Positions 34,645-35,500 of a DNA stretch of 35,500 bases are shown here, in pieces (the stretch's first letter is position 1; each line of letters begins with the position of its first letter). The notes under the pieces are model-generated. The model saw only the letters and a program-made list of their open reading frames with translations. It did not search any database and had not been told where the DNA came from. This DNA comes from Gammaproteobacteria bacterium (GTDB lineage Bacteria > Pseudomonadota > Gammaproteobacteria > UBA6186 > Azoamicaceae), in the NCBI GenBank assembly GCA_018061325.1, contig JAGOUJ010000011.1, forward strand, positions 1 through 35,500, given 5' to 3'. Both the position numbers and the translations under genes were made by a program.

Positions 34645-35500
34645 CGTGCCTTAGACCCAAGCTCAAACTGGATCCGTAAAATAATACCCATTGCTAAAAG
34701 CATGGCGACCAGGCTATTACCGCCATAACTAATAAAAGGCAAGGTAAGACCTTTGGTGGGTAAGATACCCACATTCACACCCATGTTGATAATCGCTTGC
34801 AGACCAATCCATAAAGCTACCCCATAGGCAAGATAACCCGCAAAAAGCTTACCGCTATTGATAGCCCTTTTGCCCACCTTTAAAATGCTGTAAACCAACA
34901 CGCTAAACAATAATACGACCAAGGATACACCCATAAAACCCCATTCTTCAGCCAAGACCGCACAAATAAAATCGGTATGAGGCTCTGGTAGATACAACAG
35001 TTTTTGCACACTATTCCCTAAACCAGCCCCCCACCAAGAACCTTTTCCAAAAGCGATTAACGATTGTGTGAGTTGATAGCCTGTTTTAAATTGATCGCTC
35101 CAGGGATCTAAAAAAGCAGTCAACCGTTGGAGACGATAGGGCGAACTAAAAATTAAAAGACCCATACCACTGAGCGTTACAAGGCCTAATACCAGGAAAG
35201 GACGCAAAGGCGCGCCGCCTAAAAATAACAAGCCTAGAACGGTACTCACCATCACAAAGGCTGCACCAAAATCAGGCTCCAGTAGTAAGAGCCCACAGAC
35301 TAGGGCTAAAAGCATCAGGGGTTTTAGAAAAGCGCGCAGAGGTCCCTGTCGCTTGATATGTTCTACGACCAGTGTGTGTGCTGTATACAGGATAAAACTC
35401 AGTTTGGTGATTTCGGACACTTGAATAGAAATAGGCCCTATAAATAACCAACGTAGGCTGCCATTCACCGGCCGACTCACCCCTGGCAACAACAGAAGGG
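34641..35500 (-). CDS. ftsW: peptidoglycan glycosyltransferase FtsW (partial)
   Basis: The C-terminal part of an FtsW/RodA/SpoVE (SEDS) protein; it runs off the window edge, so the start is not seen. SEDS proteins polymerise lipid II, and FtsW does so at the septum. Family blocks present: LLLEPDFGAAFVM, RLTAFLDPW...GYQLTQSLIAFGKG, WWGAGLGNSVQKL..LPEPHTDFICAVLAEEWG, and the C-terminal LPTKGLTLPFISYGGNSLV. At least seven membrane segments are visible. The place ahead of murG indicates ftsW rather than rodA. Confidence 0.95.
   Translation of the reverse strand, partial: LLLLPGVSRPVNGSLRWLFIGPISIQVSEITKLSFILYTAHTLVVEHIKRQGPLRAFLKPLMLLALVCGLLLLEPDFGAAFVMVSTVLGLLFLGGAPLRPFLVLGLVTLSGMGLLIFSSPYRLQRLTAFLDPWSDQFKTGYQLTQSLIAFGKGSWWGAGLGNSVQKLLYLPEPHTDFICAVLAEEWGFMGVSLVVLLFSVLVYSILKVGKRAINSGKLFAGYLAYGVALWIGLQAIINMGVNVGILPTKGLTLPFISYGGNSLVAMLLAMGIILRIQFELGSKAR

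Overview
The window is a dense bacterial chromosome segment and almost certainly gammaproteobacterial. The evidence is the gene order ftsW-murG-murC-murB-...-ftsQ-ftsA-ftsZ-lpxC / dciA / secA on the right, a DUF2066-hda pair, an iron-type SodB next to a monothiol glutaredoxin, and a SUF operon led by an Rrf2 regulator of the Xanthomonas/Legionella type. Base composition is moderate (mid-40s % GC by eye). An ankyrin-repeat protein, decayed genes and a type II toxin-antitoxin pair suggest a host-associated lineage, perhaps in or near the Legionellales. That placement is inference.

Layout. 1-522: remains of a PAP2-family phosphatase whose 5' part is out of frame. 608-2554: secreted FKBP-type prolyl isomerase and a TPR-methyltransferase fusion, separated by a short palindromic repeat block. 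2728-2943: a well-translated 71-residue acidic protein of unknown function. 3132-9122: the iron-sulphur block, an Rrf2 regulator, sufB, sufC, sufD, sufS, sufU, sufT and a Rieske ferredoxin. Its first genes overlap or nearly abut; the Rieske gene is bracketed by two inverted copies of a C/G-rich repeat. 9204-10928: proS. 11050-11473: remnant of a TraB/GumN-family gene. 11492-12442: DMT/EamA transporter. 12446-14522 (minus): a DUF4143-type ATPase and uppP. 14655-15268: Phd/VapC-like toxin-antitoxin pair. 15283-15891: wrbA. 15898-17701 (minus): DUF2066 protein then hda. 17924-18598: queuosine-precursor transporter family protein. 18595-20500 (minus): grxD, M50 peptidase, ankyrin protein. 20591-22350: sodB and argD. 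22589-25306 (minus): secA. 25336-25806: dciA. 25815-35500 (minus): the dcw cluster from ftsW (cut by the window edge) to lpxC.

How the genes work together. The dcw block runs as a compact minus-strand operon with 1-14 nt overlaps: MurG/MurC/MurB make peptidoglycan precursors, FtsW/Q/A/Z build the divisome, and lpxC (first committed step of lipid A) overlaps the end of ftsZ. It ends at a clear intrinsic terminator. A lipoprotein-type LD-carboxypeptidase occupies the slot between murB and ftsQ where ddlB usually sits. UppP supplies the lipid carrier for the same pathway. The SUF operon makes Fe-S clusters: SufS supplies sulphur, SufBCD is the scaffold, SufU the transfer partner and SufT a maturation factor. 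Hda and DciA both act on replication.

I saw no tRNA, rRNA, CRISPR array, transposase or prophage. No gap without a gene exceeds 300 bases apart from the degraded left end. I do not see a clearly new biological system. The most unusual items are the repeat-bracketed Rieske gene, the lipoprotein LdcA in the dcw cluster, the ftsZ/lpxC overlap, the 71-residue orphan with its palindromic leader, and the ankyrin gene behind grxD-M50.
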